Below are positions 48,167 to 57,629 of a DNA stretch of 64,000 nt, piece after piece (position 1 is the first letter of the stretch; each line of letters starts with the position of its first letter). A program made the translations under genes and the position numbers. The notes beneath the pieces were generated by a model. It was not told where the DNA came from and made no database searches. It worked only from the letters and a program-made list of their open reading frames with translations. The stretch is from assembly GCA_017161655.1 (NCBI GenBank), contig JADFCV010000001.1:342164-406163 (forward strand). The letters are read 5' to 3'. The DNA comes from Candidatus Sumerlaeota bacterium (GTDB lineage Bacteria > Sumerlaeota > Sumerlaeia > Sumerlaeales > Sumerlaeaceae).

Positions 48167-50074
48167 ATGGTGCTGATTAGAGATTTCCTATGGTTTGTCC
48201 TCTTTCTCCCCACGTTTTTCCTTGTGGGTCATGTGATGTTATCTCGTCCTCTTGCTGGCTCACTTGGTCGGTTGAGTTACCTCTGGCTCGCTGTGACCAC
48301 TGGAATGCTTAGCACCTCTCTTCTCGCGTTCGCCCTCGGTCTTCTGCACGTCTTTACGACCACAACTGTGGTTATGCTTCTTGTCTTCTTCTGGTTGGTG
48401 TTTTGCGCGAAAGCACTCTATCAACCGGCTTTTGTCGCCCCATTGCGTGTTATGGCTCACTCCTTCGTTGCCAGTGTTGCTGAAGGTTGGCGCAAGGCAC
48501 CGATTCTCACCACCCTTCTCGCTTTCGTACTTGGTCTTGCGTTTCTTGCATGCGGAACCCCGGAAGTAAGGGGTGATCCAATCATTTACCACATCACGGA
48601 AGCGTGGCTTTACGTTCTCCACAGAGGACACGTTGAGATCCCTTCGTCTGCTCTTACCTACATTCCTCAGAATCAGCAACTGCTTTACGCCTTGGCTCTT
48701 TCCCTGGGCTCGGACAGTCTTGCCAAGTCTTGGCACTGGTTACAGGGGGCTTTGCTGCTTATCGGAACAGCAATGCTCACACGCTATCTGGGCGTTTCGC
48801 GCAAAGGGAGCATCGCTGCAGCCGTCATCGTTGCCGTCTGTCCTATGTGGTTCTACCTTGCGACCACGACCTATATCGATCTCGCTGTCGCCAACTATCT
48901 CCTTGCTTGCATCTATCTTCTTCTCGTGGCGACGGACGAAAAGAGTGGCACAAGTGCAACTCTCGGGGCTGCAGGTGTATTTGCAGGAGGGGCGCTAGGC
49001 TGCAAATACACAGCAGGGATCGTTGGCTTTGTGCCCGCTCTTGTGGCATTGTTAGACCGCATGGGTTTTTCGGAGCGCCGATCGTTTAGAGAAAGCTTTC
49101 GCCGAGTTTTGCTATTCTCTATTGCCACCTTCGTGGTTTTCCTGCCCTGGCTCTTGCGGAACTGGTGGTGGACCGGTAATCCCATTGCTCCAAGTTTTAT
49201 GCGACAGCTAGGGCCCAAAGGCGTACCTGAGAGCACACTTTCGTGGCCTGATATTCTTGCAATCCCGGCGGAACCAGTAAACGGTCCCTTCCTACTCCTG
49301 CGTGCCTACATTTTGATGTTTTTCTCCTTGAGCGATTTTGGCAACTTTCTCCCCACTCTTGGGCTTGTAGTGGGCGGGATCGGAAGCGTGTTGCCTGAGA
49401 CTCGTCGCCGGTTTTGGTCCCCTGAGATTCGTTTCCTCGTTTTGTTTCTTGCGGTTGCTTTCTTACTGGGTGTCCCTACGGCCGCTTTGCGGCGCGATTC
49501 CCGCTATATCATGGCGCACGTAGCCATTCTGGCTGGAGTCATCGTGTATTGGTTTGAGCAACTCCAAGCCGCGCTGGCGGGCCGACGTCGCCTTTTGGGA
49601 TGGATTGGGGCGGCTGCGATTTCGTCGCTTGCGGTGAGTGGGGCGGTCCAGGTGTACCTGCGTTTGGGGGACCTGAATGAAACAATTCTGCCAATCTTTG
49701 ACGCACACGCAAGAGATGAATACTGTCAGAAAAGATTGTCAAATTATCAAGCTAACAGGGAATTAGCAAAATATGCAGACCAGATCGATGGGCAGGTCCT
49801 CGGAGCTGCGTATCCTGCGCCAGTCCCTTATGTGCTTGGGGGAGCACCATTGAGACACGAGCTTCTCGTGCAGAGGGTGAATGAGCTAGAACCAAAGCAT
49901 TTAGCGGGTTTGTGGCGGATGGGAGTGAGGTACCTTTTCGGCGAGGTGCGTTCCGAATTACTCCCTCATCTAGAGCTGGTTGGGGATTGTCATGGCGTAC
50001 ATCTTTGGCGCATCCGACACAACTCGCCCGCACTTCATACGGACGGACGAGCAAAGAAATCTGGTTTGCCATGA
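48167..50074 (+). CDS. GT-C (GT39/ArnT-like) integral membrane protein
   Basis: Many TM helices, 'GDPIIYHITEAWLYVLHRGHVEIPSSALTYIPQNQQLLYALAL' loop typical of dolichyl-P-sugar-dependent GTs. Confidence 0.7.
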   Translation: MVLIRDFLWFVLFLPTFFLVGHVMLSRPLAGSLGRLSYLWLAVTTGMLSTSLLAFALGLLHVFTTTTVVMLLVFFWLVFCAKALYQPAFVAPLRVMAHSFVASVAEGWRKAPILTTLLAFVLGLAFLACGTPEVRGDPIIYHITEAWLYVLHRGHVEIPSSALTYIPQNQQLLYALALSLGSDSLAKSWHWLQGALLLIGTAMLTRYLGVSRKGSIAAAVIVAVCPMWFYLATTTYIDLAVANYLLACIYLLLVATDEKSGTSATLGAAGVFAGGALGCKYTAGIVGFVPALVALLDRMGFSERRSFRESFRRVLLFSIATFVVFLPWLLRNWWWTGNPIAPSFMRQLGPKGVPESTLSWPDILAIPAEPVNGPFLLLRAYILMFFSLSDFGNFLPTLGLVVGGIGSVLPETRRRFWSPEIRFLVLFLAVAFLLGVPTAALRRDSRYIMAHVAILAGVIVYWFEQLQAALAGRRRLLGWIGAAAISSLAVSGAVQVYLRLGDLNETILPIFDAHARDEYCQKRLSNYQANRELAKYADQIDGQVLGAAYPAPVPYVLGGAPLRHELLVQRVNELEPKHLAGLWRMGVRYLFGEVRSELLPHLELVGDCHGVHLWRIRHNSPALHTDGRAKKSGLP

Positions 50075-50526
50075 ATCTTGGCGACTTTATCAAGCACGCC
50101 GTTGATGAATGCAGGTGTTTCGCTATCGCAGTATCTTTTCGATAGCTCGATGTACTCGTTGATTGTCACACGCGGCGGTATGTCGGGAAAGAAAGCTATT
50201 TCAGCGACTCCAAGCAAAAGAAGTGCAAATTCCACTCTGCCAATTCGGTCAAGCTTCCAATTCTCTAAAACCTTCAAAAGATCCGCCTCGATCTCTTTGC
50301 GACGCTGCTCAACAGTGGAGTAGAGTTCTCTCGCAAAGGGAGGAAAGTTTTTCCAGCTTTGAGCCATTTCGGAGAGTTGCAGCTCGATCTCCGCGCAAGG
50401 GGCATTTGTGTGTACGTGGGCAAAAACCACGAGCATGGCAAGGCGGCGTGCCCGCCGACGTTCGAGAGTCCAACGCCGCAAGTTTTCATTTTTCGTTTTA
50501 GCCGAGCTCATGATTTCAAAGGACAC
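50035..50526 (-). CDS. nusB: Transcription antitermination factor NusB
   Basis: 'RRRARRLAMLVVFAHV', 'LDRIGRVEFALLLLGVAEIAFFPDIPPRVTINEYIELSKRYCDSETPAFINGVLDKVAK'. Confidence 0.9.
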   Translation of the reverse strand: MSFEIMSSAKTKNENLRRWTLERRRARRLAMLVVFAHVHTNAPCAEIELQLSEMAQSWKNFPPFARELYSTVEQRRKEIEADLLKVLENWKLDRIGRVEFALLLLGVAEIAFFPDIPPRVTINEYIELSKRYCDSETPAFINGVLDKVAKIHGKPDFFARPSV

Positions 50527-50574
50527 GTGCTGATTGGTATTTGGTTGCCCCGTTTCTATTCGACACTCTAGTGA

Positions 50575-51930
50575 CTATTCGAGGGCTACCGACATAGGTT
50601 TTCTCTCCGGACGGAATGTGGGATCCGTCTGTGCGAAATACTCGCTGATGGCGTTATAAAGCAAGATGGCTGTCAATTTTTGAAACTTTGGGTTAATCAG
50701 ATAACGCAATTCATCGCTGTTCGTGATGAATCCTACTTCTAGCAGCACTGCAGGCATATAAAAGTTTTTCAGAACGACAAAATTCGCGCTTTTGATTCCG
50801 CGTGCGTAACTCCGGAAATAGGGATGCTGCTGAAAAGAGTTCAGGATTCGTGTGCATACAACGTAGCTTTCGTATTGCCAACTTTCAAGTCGTTGGCGCT
50901 CCAGATCCGTAAGCAGTTGTGCCAAAAGGGGAGTCCCGGCTCTAGTTGCGGAGCCGTTTGCCAATACGTCCAAGTTCTCTCGCTCTGCAACAGCTTTAGC
51001 AGCGGCATCGTCTGCGCCTTTTTCGCTCAGATAAAAGATCTCCATACCTCGGGCGTTTGGATTACCAGCCCCATCGTTCATGTGAATAGAAATAAAGAGG
51101 TCGGCTTTCTGCTTTTCCGCAAAGGCAACCCTGTCGGAAAGAGGCACTAGAGTGTCTCCCGTGCGCGTGAGAACTGCCACCATGTTGGGGCTCGAATCGA
51201 TGATCTTCTTCAAATGATAGGCGAACTGGAGAGTGAGTTCCTTTTCGTAAATGATGCGCCCATTGACCAAGGCTTGACTTGATGCCCCTTGATTAGCCCC
51301 GCCGTGTCCAGGATCGATCACGACGATTTTCTTGGCGCCCTGGCTTCTCCGGCCCAACAGAGGTGAACTTGGTGGCTCAGGAATCGGTGGAATCCGCGTA
51401 GACGAGACACGATCACGAATGACGATAGGAGACGACACATCATTGAAAGGTGGACCCGAAGTGCGACTAGCCCCGGAGATAGGCGGGCTTACTAGCGACG
51501 AAGTCGTTGCAAGCGTGTCAATGAAAAGGCGAAAGGGAGCAGTTTCTCGCTGAACTTGAAATCCCTTAGCTTGGTCCTTCACGTAGAAAACAAAGCGTAG
51601 CACGCCGTGCTCGGGGTAAGAAATAGACTCAACTTGACGTACGAGAGAATCGTTGATGTCGAGTAAGCGTCTTTTATAGGCCGTGGTGATGCCGTAGACG
51701 TCCACATAGTAGAATCCTTTCTCGCGGATATTGTCAACGGCATTGACGACGACATCTTGATCCAATTCCACGGCAAAGCGTGTTCTTTCAGCTTCCGAGT
51801 CCCACGAAATCCGCGTCACAGAAGCGCCGTAGAGAGCTGAAATCGCGAAAATGCAGAGTAGAAAAGCAATTGCCGCCCACGGTTGGTTAGTTCGGTCGCA
51901 AAAGGGAAACCATTTGCTCACATTCTGCAT
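50575..51930 (-). CDS. N-acetylmuramoyl-L-alanine amidase (AMIN + amidase_3)
   Basis: AMIN-like N-terminal region; 'KKIVVIDPGHGGANQGASSQ', 'ADLFISIHMNDGAGNPNARGMEIFYLS', 'AVLLEVGFITNSDELRYL'. Confidence 0.92.
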   Translation of the reverse strand: MQNVSKWFPFCDRTNQPWAAIAFLLCIFAISALYGASVTRISWDSEAERTRFAVELDQDVVVNAVDNIREKGFYYVDVYGITTAYKRRLLDINDSLVRQVESISYPEHGVLRFVFYVKDQAKGFQVQRETAPFRLFIDTLATTSSLVSPPISGASRTSGPPFNDVSSPIVIRDRVSSTRIPPIPEPPSSPLLGRRSQGAKKIVVIDPGHGGANQGASSQALVNGRIIYEKELTLQFAYHLKKIIDSSPNMVAVLTRTGDTLVPLSDRVAFAEKQKADLFISIHMNDGAGNPNARGMEIFYLSEKGADDAAAKAVAERENLDVLANGSATRAGTPLLAQLLTDLERQRLESWQYESYVVCTRILNSFQQHPYFRSYARGIKSANFVVLKNFYMPAVLLEVGFITNSDELRYLINPKFQKLTAILLYNAISEYFAQTDPTFRPERKPMSVALE

Positions 51931-52010
51931 TTTAGGTCTTTCGTGAGCGAGAGTCCTTCCAGTAAGCAGCTATCGTCGGCAGGCTTTTCGTACGCTTCGG
52001 CGATCTCCTG

Positions 52011-52493
52011 CTACCTGGAGGTAAGTTCAGCCACGTGAGCCGTAATCTGTTCCTTTTCGCTGGGATCGTTACACAATGCAAGGTACTGTTCCCAGGCTTG
52101 GTGCGCGGCAGCCTTTTGCCCTAAGCGCTCATAGCACAGAGCAAGATTATATGCTGCCTCTTGGAATTTGGGGTCAAGCTTGAGAGCCTCTGCAAGGTAC
52201 TCGGCTGCCTCTTTCCAGTTGCTCTCTCCGATGGCGAAACAGGCAAAATTGTAGAATTCCACGGCTGTGGAAGGGGCAAGGCCTAACTGTTTCCGAATGC
52301 GGATGCGCTCGCTGTCAGAAAGCGAGAAGTAAAACGCAAATCCATAGACTTCTAGTGCCTGATTGATATCTTCGTGCAAAAGCGCGCGGAACTGCTGCAG
52401 GTGCATGTCATAAAGGTCGCTTTGTCCGTGCAATGCTTCCAGTGTTTCGGAATCCAGAAAATGTTCAGTTTTTGCATCTACAGTTTTGGGCAT
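52011..52493 (-). CDS. TPR-repeat protein
   Basis: 'AEYLAEALKLDPKFQEAAYNLALCYERLGQKAAAHQAWEQYLAL'. Confidence 0.75.
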   Translation of the reverse strand: MPKTVDAKTEHFLDSETLEALHGQSDLYDMHLQQFRALLHEDINQALEVYGFAFYFSLSDSERIRIRKQLGLAPSTAVEFYNFACFAIGESNWKEAAEYLAEALKLDPKFQEAAYNLALCYERLGQKAAAHQAWEQYLALCNDPSEKEQITAHVAELTSR

Positions 52494-52728
52494 TCGCGTT
52501 TTCTCCTCAGAGGGAATAGACTTCTATGGTACAAGAGGCTGCGCTTCGGTGCGTTACTCTCATCGCTTTCGGTCTATAGTCGGTCATGTCGGATTTTATT
52601 TCGAGTAGACATTTCACCTCTCAGGGTGGTTTGATAAAGAGATTTGGCACAGGATTTTCACGCAGCTAAAGGGGAATGCAGATATCCGTTTCGAATACAG
52701 AAACAGATAAGGCATAAAAGGATGGATT

Positions 52729-53838
52729 ATGGAAGCCAAACCCAAAATATCAGATATCCAAGTTACAGAAGAACTCCTGCGCCGCCTTCCAAAGACTGAG
52801 TTGCACTGTCATCTCGACGGCTCGTTGCGTGTCGAAACGATTCTAGAACTGGCTGAAAAGCAAAAGGTCAGACTTCCCGCAGATGATGTGGATGGACTGC
52901 GGAGACATGTCGTGGTGCCCGATGACTGTCCGAGCCTGGTGGACTACCTTAAGGCGTTTGACGTTACGCTGTCCGTTATGCAGGAAGCTGACGCTCTCAG
53001 TCGAGTGGCTTATGAGTTAGTCGAAGATTGCGCCAAAGAAAACGTGCGTTACCTTGAAGTCCGATATTCTCCGATTCTGCATACCCAGAAGGGATTGCGT
53101 CTCACCCACATTGTGGATGCGGTCCTCGACGGCCTAGCGGCCGGCGAAAAGGACTTCGGTGTAAAAACAGGCGTGATCATCTGTGGCATGCGGAATATCA
53201 ATCCGGAAACGTCCTACCGGCTGGCGGAGCTTGCGATTGCCTACAAAAACCGAGGTGTGGTTGCGTTTGATCTAGCAGGTGCCGAAGAAGACTATCCTGC
53301 GAAAAAACATAAGGACGCCTTTTTTCTCATTCTGAAGAACAATATCAATTGTACACTCCATGCCGGGGAAAGCTACGGCCCCGAGTCCATTCATCAGGCG
53401 ATTCATTATTGTGGTGCCCATCGAATCGGCCATGGAACACGTCTCAAGGAAGATGGGGATCTCCTTAACTACGTGAATGATCACCGGATTCCTTTGGAAA
53501 TTTGCCTTACTTCAAACGTGCAAACGAAAGCCGTGAAAAGCTTCGAAGAACATCCGCTACGTTTCTATTACGATTACGGCCTTCGAACGACAATTTGCAC
53601 AGACAATCGTTTGATGAGCGATACGACCATCACCAAAGAACTCTACCGAGCCCATAAATACCTGGGATTCACGATGAATGAGATTGTTGACCTCATCGTC
53701 TTCGGTTTCAAAAGTGCGTTCCTTCCGTATCGTACTAAAGTCAAGCTACTGAAAAGTGTGTTCGACGAACTCAATCAGTTGGTGTTGGAACCAAAAACTC
53801 AAAAGCTCCATACGACCGCGCAGGCGGAGGCTCTTTAG
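52729..53838 (+). CDS. add: Adenosine deaminase
   Basis: 'PKTELHCHLDGSLRVETILELA', 'NCTLHAGESYGPESIHQAIHYCGAHRIGHGTRL', 'TICTDNRLMSDTTITKEL'. Confidence 0.92.
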   Translation: MEAKPKISDIQVTEELLRRLPKTELHCHLDGSLRVETILELAEKQKVRLPADDVDGLRRHVVVPDDCPSLVDYLKAFDVTLSVMQEADALSRVAYELVEDCAKENVRYLEVRYSPILHTQKGLRLTHIVDAVLDGLAAGEKDFGVKTGVIICGMRNINPETSYRLAELAIAYKNRGVVAFDLAGAEEDYPAKKHKDAFFLILKNNINCTLHAGESYGPESIHQAIHYCGAHRIGHGTRLKEDGDLLNYVNDHRIPLEICLTSNVQTKAVKSFEEHPLRFYYDYGLRTTICTDNRLMSDTTITKELYRAHKYLGFTMNEIVDLIVFGFKSAFLPYRTKVKLLKSVFDELNQLVLEPKTQKLHTTAQAEAL

Positions 53839-53866
53839 CAGGGCATCGAATAGCAGTTTTCCCAGT

Positions 53867-53897
53867 GCGCTCAGGGCAAGTGCCCTGAGCGCTTTTT
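53867..53897 (+). terminator. Intrinsic terminator downstream of adenosine deaminase gene
   Basis: GCGCTCAGGGC AAGT GCCCTGAGCGC hairpin followed by TTTTT. Confidence 0.92.
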
Positions 53898-53978
53898 CGT
53901 TGGAAGCCGGCGCATTCCCGGTTCCAATGGTCACAGAAGTTCCGAAGGAGCCAGGAAACAAGGCTAGTTTCTCCAGCA

Positions 53979-55274
53979 ATGAGGATGATGCGACTTATTA
54001 ACTTTTTATATATCGTCTGGTTAGGCATTCGTGAGCGCTGGTCACGCGTGTTGCTGACCTCTTTTGCGTTAGCCTTCGCTGTAGCTGTGACTCTCACTGC
54101 GTTCTCGCTGGGTTTCGGATTCATCAGGCGGGCGGTTGCTCAGGCGGAGGAGATGTTTCCCAGAAGCATTCTCACCGTGCGACCGAAAACGCTGGACATT
54201 GCTGCTTTTCGGTTCAATGCCACAACGCTCGACGACGCAACGGTAGAGAAACTTTCGAGATTCGACGGTGTCGAGTTCGTGGCACCCCAACTGAGTCTTA
54301 AAATGCCGTTGCGCGCAGAAGGTGACATTATGGGGCAGAGTGCCACAAGCGATGTCGTCGTCGTAGGAATCGGGCCGAGGCTGGTGGAGCGAGACGTCGA
54401 GCCAGGCTTTAGCTTCCATTACGACGAGGCCACTTCTCTCCCCATCCCCTGTATCGTGCCACGTTTTTTTCTCGATATGTACAACCTTGCCTACGCCGAT
54501 TCCTTGGGGCTGCCGAAAATTAGCGAGCACTATCCAATCGGGAAGGAGTTTTCACTTGTCCTGGGTGAGACCTACCTCTTTGGTCCTGCACGCGGGAAGG
54601 CGCTGACACTGCCTTGCAGGATCGTTGGTATCACACGCCAGACGGGACTCATGGTGGGCGTTCTCATCCCCTTGGGTCACGCGAAAGCTCTCAACGCGTG
54701 GTATCAGGAGAGGCAATCGGTGCAGTATAACGCTGCACACCTGAAGCTGAAAGATCTCAGCAAATATGATGAGATCACGAGTACCGTTCGGGCCATGGGC
54801 TACACCATAGAAAGCCAGGGAGAAGCGCTCGACAAATTCCTTTTCGTCGCTCGACTCGCCGCCGTGAGTGTTTGTGTTTTCACGTTCTTGGTTGCTGCTG
54901 TAGTGGCGATAGCTATTTTTAATGTCTATTCACTAGCCCTCTTGTTACGGCAGGCCGAACTTCTTGTCTTGCGTGCAGTTGGGGCAACGCGACGTTTTCT
55001 CACGGCGATGCTTCTTGCAGATGCGGCGATCGTCGGGGCAGGAGGCGGGTTGATTGGTGGGGGAGCAGCTTCTCTCATGATTCGTAGCATCGAGCATGCT
55101 CTCACCGTCATTGCTGCAAAGCTATCGTTTATTCCCGCGACCCTTTCTTCCAGCATTGTCGCAACTGTCTTTTCAGGGCTTGGGATGGGGATGATTCTTG
55201 CAGTCGTCATCACGGCTCCAATTGTCTGGCTTAGGGTTCAAAAGAGCGCTACGAACCAAGTTTCAGAACTCTGA
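53979..55274 (+). CDS. FtsX/MacB-type ABC transporter permease
   Basis: N-terminal TM, large extracytoplasmic domain, then three TM segments; 'RQAELLVLRAVGATRRFLTAMLLADAAIVGAGGGLIGGG' typical FtsX-domain motif. Confidence 0.85.
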   Translation: MRMMRLINFLYIVWLGIRERWSRVLLTSFALAFAVAVTLTAFSLGFGFIRRAVAQAEEMFPRSILTVRPKTLDIAAFRFNATTLDDATVEKLSRFDGVEFVAPQLSLKMPLRAEGDIMGQSATSDVVVVGIGPRLVERDVEPGFSFHYDEATSLPIPCIVPRFFLDMYNLAYADSLGLPKISEHYPIGKEFSLVLGETYLFGPARGKALTLPCRIVGITRQTGLMVGVLIPLGHAKALNAWYQERQSVQYNAAHLKLKDLSKYDEITSTVRAMGYTIESQGEALDKFLFVARLAAVSVCVFTFLVAAVVAIAIFNVYSLALLLRQAELLVLRAVGATRRFLTAMLLADAAIVGAGGGLIGGGAASLMIRSIEHALTVIAAKLSFIPATLSSSIVATVFSGLGMGMILAVVITAPIVWLRVQKSATNQVSEL

Positions 55275-55359
55275 AGCATCTCTTGCTGCGCGGATTTCTA
55301 CAGCTTTGATTGTGCCACATCAGAAGCTGCCCGGTTTCTGCTTCCGGAAGTGAGGAGAT

Positions 55360-55395
55360 AAAAAAGAAACTCGGCTGGCATACACCAGCCGAGTT
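55360..55395 (-). terminator. Intrinsic terminator downstream of pseudopilin gene
   Basis: Minus strand AACTCGGCTGG-TGTATG-CCAGCCGAGTT followed by TCTTTTTT. Confidence 0.88.
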
Positions 55396-55424
55396 CACTT
55401 GCTGCAATCGTTGCGCGATCGGGG

Positions 55425-56060
55425 TTAGCGACCCGACTTTCCCTTCCAGCGGATAATATCCCCAGGCGAGATTGTGCCGTTCGTTGGATCGTATTCAATA
55501 AAAGGCCCCGGATAACTTGGAATAAGAACGGCGAATACTCGATCTGGTCCGGGGCTGAAAAGCAGCCATCCAGCGTCATCTGTATAGGAGTTAGTGATGG
55601 GGTTGTAAAAGTCTGGATAGTACTGGAAGAAGTTTGGAGCTTGGGCAAACACGGCATCGAGTTGTCCGAGGATTCCTTGGCTGTCGCTATTGGGATTGCG
55701 TCCCCACAAGACGTACACGCGATTCAGGACGTCAGGGTCTACGTTATTAAAGGGATCTGGGAAAACAGACGTAATGTAGGCTACGGGAGTCGTAAACGCG
55801 GAATTAACACGCGTTCGTGTCCAGGTAGGATCGGATGGTGGTCGGTAGGTCCGCCCCAATCGGTTGTTGTCAACGAGATACGCCTCAATGGCGGTCGCAA
55901 AGCTGCGCATATCGGCTTTCACACGCGACACCTTAGCACGAGTTTGTGCCTCGAGAAAGTTTGGGACTGCGATAGCAGCAAGGATGGCAATGATGGCGAC
56001 AACGATGAGCAGCTCGATGAGGGTAAAGCCACTACGCTGCGCTGGGATATGTTGCTTCAT
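55425..56060 (-). CDS. Type II secretion/type IV pilus-like pseudopilin
   Basis: 'QRSGFTLIELLIVVAIIAILAAIAVPNFLEAQTRAKVSRVKADMRSFATAIEAY' prepilin peptidase site and class III signal. Confidence 0.92.
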   Translation of the reverse strand: MKQHIPAQRSGFTLIELLIVVAIIAILAAIAVPNFLEAQTRAKVSRVKADMRSFATAIEAYLVDNNRLGRTYRPPSDPTWTRTRVNSAFTTPVAYITSVFPDPFNNVDPDVLNRVYVLWGRNPNSDSQGILGQLDAVFAQAPNFFQYYPDFYNPITNSYTDDAGWLLFSPGPDRVFAVLIPSYPGPFIEYDPTNGTISPGDIIRWKGKSGR

Positions 56061-56522
56061 GGTAGGTCTCCTTTTTTTTGGGATTTCGGGAGAAGTGTGG
56101 CAAACTAGATGAAGTCCGGGGCACTTCTTCCCTTTTTACTATAGTTCTAAAACATCGTGTTAGAGCGGGCATTCAAGAGAAATCTGCACTCATTTTCACG
56201 TTAATTTGGTTGTGAAGCTTTATGTCCATCGGAGCAACTCCCCGGTTTGGAGGACTGGTTGTGTCCGTTTTACCATTGTCATGTTCTACATGGTGTTCCC
56301 CCAACATCCCTGTGGGGGCCTACTGCATTAATGAATCACAGGAGATTAGGACTTATTCTTTTTCGGTTGTTGACACCGAGGGCTATCGACGGCCAGACCA
56401 GCGACGCAGGTTTGTTCTTCGCATTGGTTATCTTAGCGCAGTCGCGTAAAAAAAACAGACGTTTTCGAAAAGAAAAATGCGGGGGCACTGTAATAGGGGA
56501 CCGGAATTCTGAGTGTCGGCGT

Positions 56523-56599
56523 GGGCCTATAGCTCAGATGGTTAGAGCGCGCCCCTGATAAGGGCGAGGTCGGTAGTTCGACTCTACCTAGGCCCACCA
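56523..56599 (+). tRNA. tRNA-Ile (anticodon GAT), CCA encoded
   Basis: GGGCCTA/TAGGCCC acceptor stem, anticodon loop CTGATAA (GAT at 56557-56559) on CGCCC/GGGCG stem, T arm GGTAG-TTCGACT-CTACC, 3' ACCA. Confidence 0.96.
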
Positions 56600-56772
56600 A
56601 TGTTCGCTCCCAGCCACTCTTCACACTGCCTTAAATTGCGGAAAAAGTGCCTCTATTTCGATGCGTTTCTGGAGAATGGGTCAGAAACCGACACCTTTGG
56701 CAGGCTTGACAGTACTTGCTCGTTTTCGCTTCTGTTGGTTTACTGCTTTGCACAAGAAAGGCTAGGTAGACA

Positions 56773-57462
56773 ATGAATGGATTACGCGTCCTTTTTGTTG
56801 CGGTGGCTTTTTACGCGGTGGCAACGCTTCCAGTCCATGCCGGAGATGAACTGCAGTTAGCCATGGAGAAGATGAAGCAAGCGTTCTCAGAGATCAAGGG
56901 ATTTCAAGCCGAAGTGGAAACCCGCCATGAAACAAGTGACCAGGATGTGACGCTGACTCGGTCACTGCTTCTTTCAAAAGCTTACGGCTGGAAGATCGAG
57001 GAAGGATTCGGGAAACTTCATCGGCTCATCATCAACGATTTTGAGACAAACATCGTTTACTACCCCGCGCAGAAGCGCGCCCTGAAGCTTACAGCAAAAT
57101 CGCCCGATATTGCAGCGGAATTCCGGAAACCTGTGTCTGAGCTCAATCCAATCTTTTCGCTTGATCGTGCTTCACTGAAATTGCTGGGCAGCGAAGAAAT
57201 TGGCGGGGAAAAAGTTTATCATTTTGAAGGAACCACGACGACTCAATTCTTACAAGGGGGGAAGCCGGTAAAGATTCGCATTGAGGCGTGGGTTGCGGAA
57301 CGCGATGGTTTGCCGCGCAAAACCATTGAGCGTTGGGAAGACCGGACTGGAACGACCGTGTACCGGAACGTTGTTCTGCGTGACGATTTAACTAGTGATG
57401 TTTTCAAATTCACTCCGCCAGAGGGAGTCGAAGTGATTGAACTCGGCAAGGAAGCTGAGTAG
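56773..57462 (+). CDS. LolA-like outer-membrane lipoprotein-sorting protein
   Basis: Signal peptide; LolA/LppX fold pattern 'MKQAFSEIKGFQAEVET...GWKIEEGFGKLHRLIINDFETNIVYYPAQKRA...DVFKFTPPEGVEVIEL'. Confidence 0.75.
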   Translation: MNGLRVLFVAVAFYAVATLPVHAGDELQLAMEKMKQAFSEIKGFQAEVETRHETSDQDVTLTRSLLLSKAYGWKIEEGFGKLHRLIINDFETNIVYYPAQKRALKLTAKSPDIAAEFRKPVSELNPIFSLDRASLKLLGSEEIGGEKVYHFEGTTTTQFLQGGKPVKIRIEAWVAERDGLPRKTIERWEDRTGTTVYRNVVLRDDLTSDVFKFTPPEGVEVIELGKEAE

Positions 57463-57629
57463 CGTCCACAGCTCCCGGTGAAGCGCCGCCTTTAGGCAGC
57501 CGTGTTTCAAATCTCACCGCGAGCTGACAGTAGCTTTGGATGAAAATAAGGGGATGCGGTTTTTCTCCTCCCGTTCGCGGCTGTCAGAGACGCAATCAAA
57601 TTTTCCGTCTTGGAGGAAAAAGGACGTTT

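Noticed and set aside
57520-57600. CTGACAG...CTGTCAG inverted repeat between lolA-like and cohesin-like genes
   Set aside because: 7-bp arms with a ~55-nt loop and no clean T-tract; not convincing as a terminator or structured RNA.
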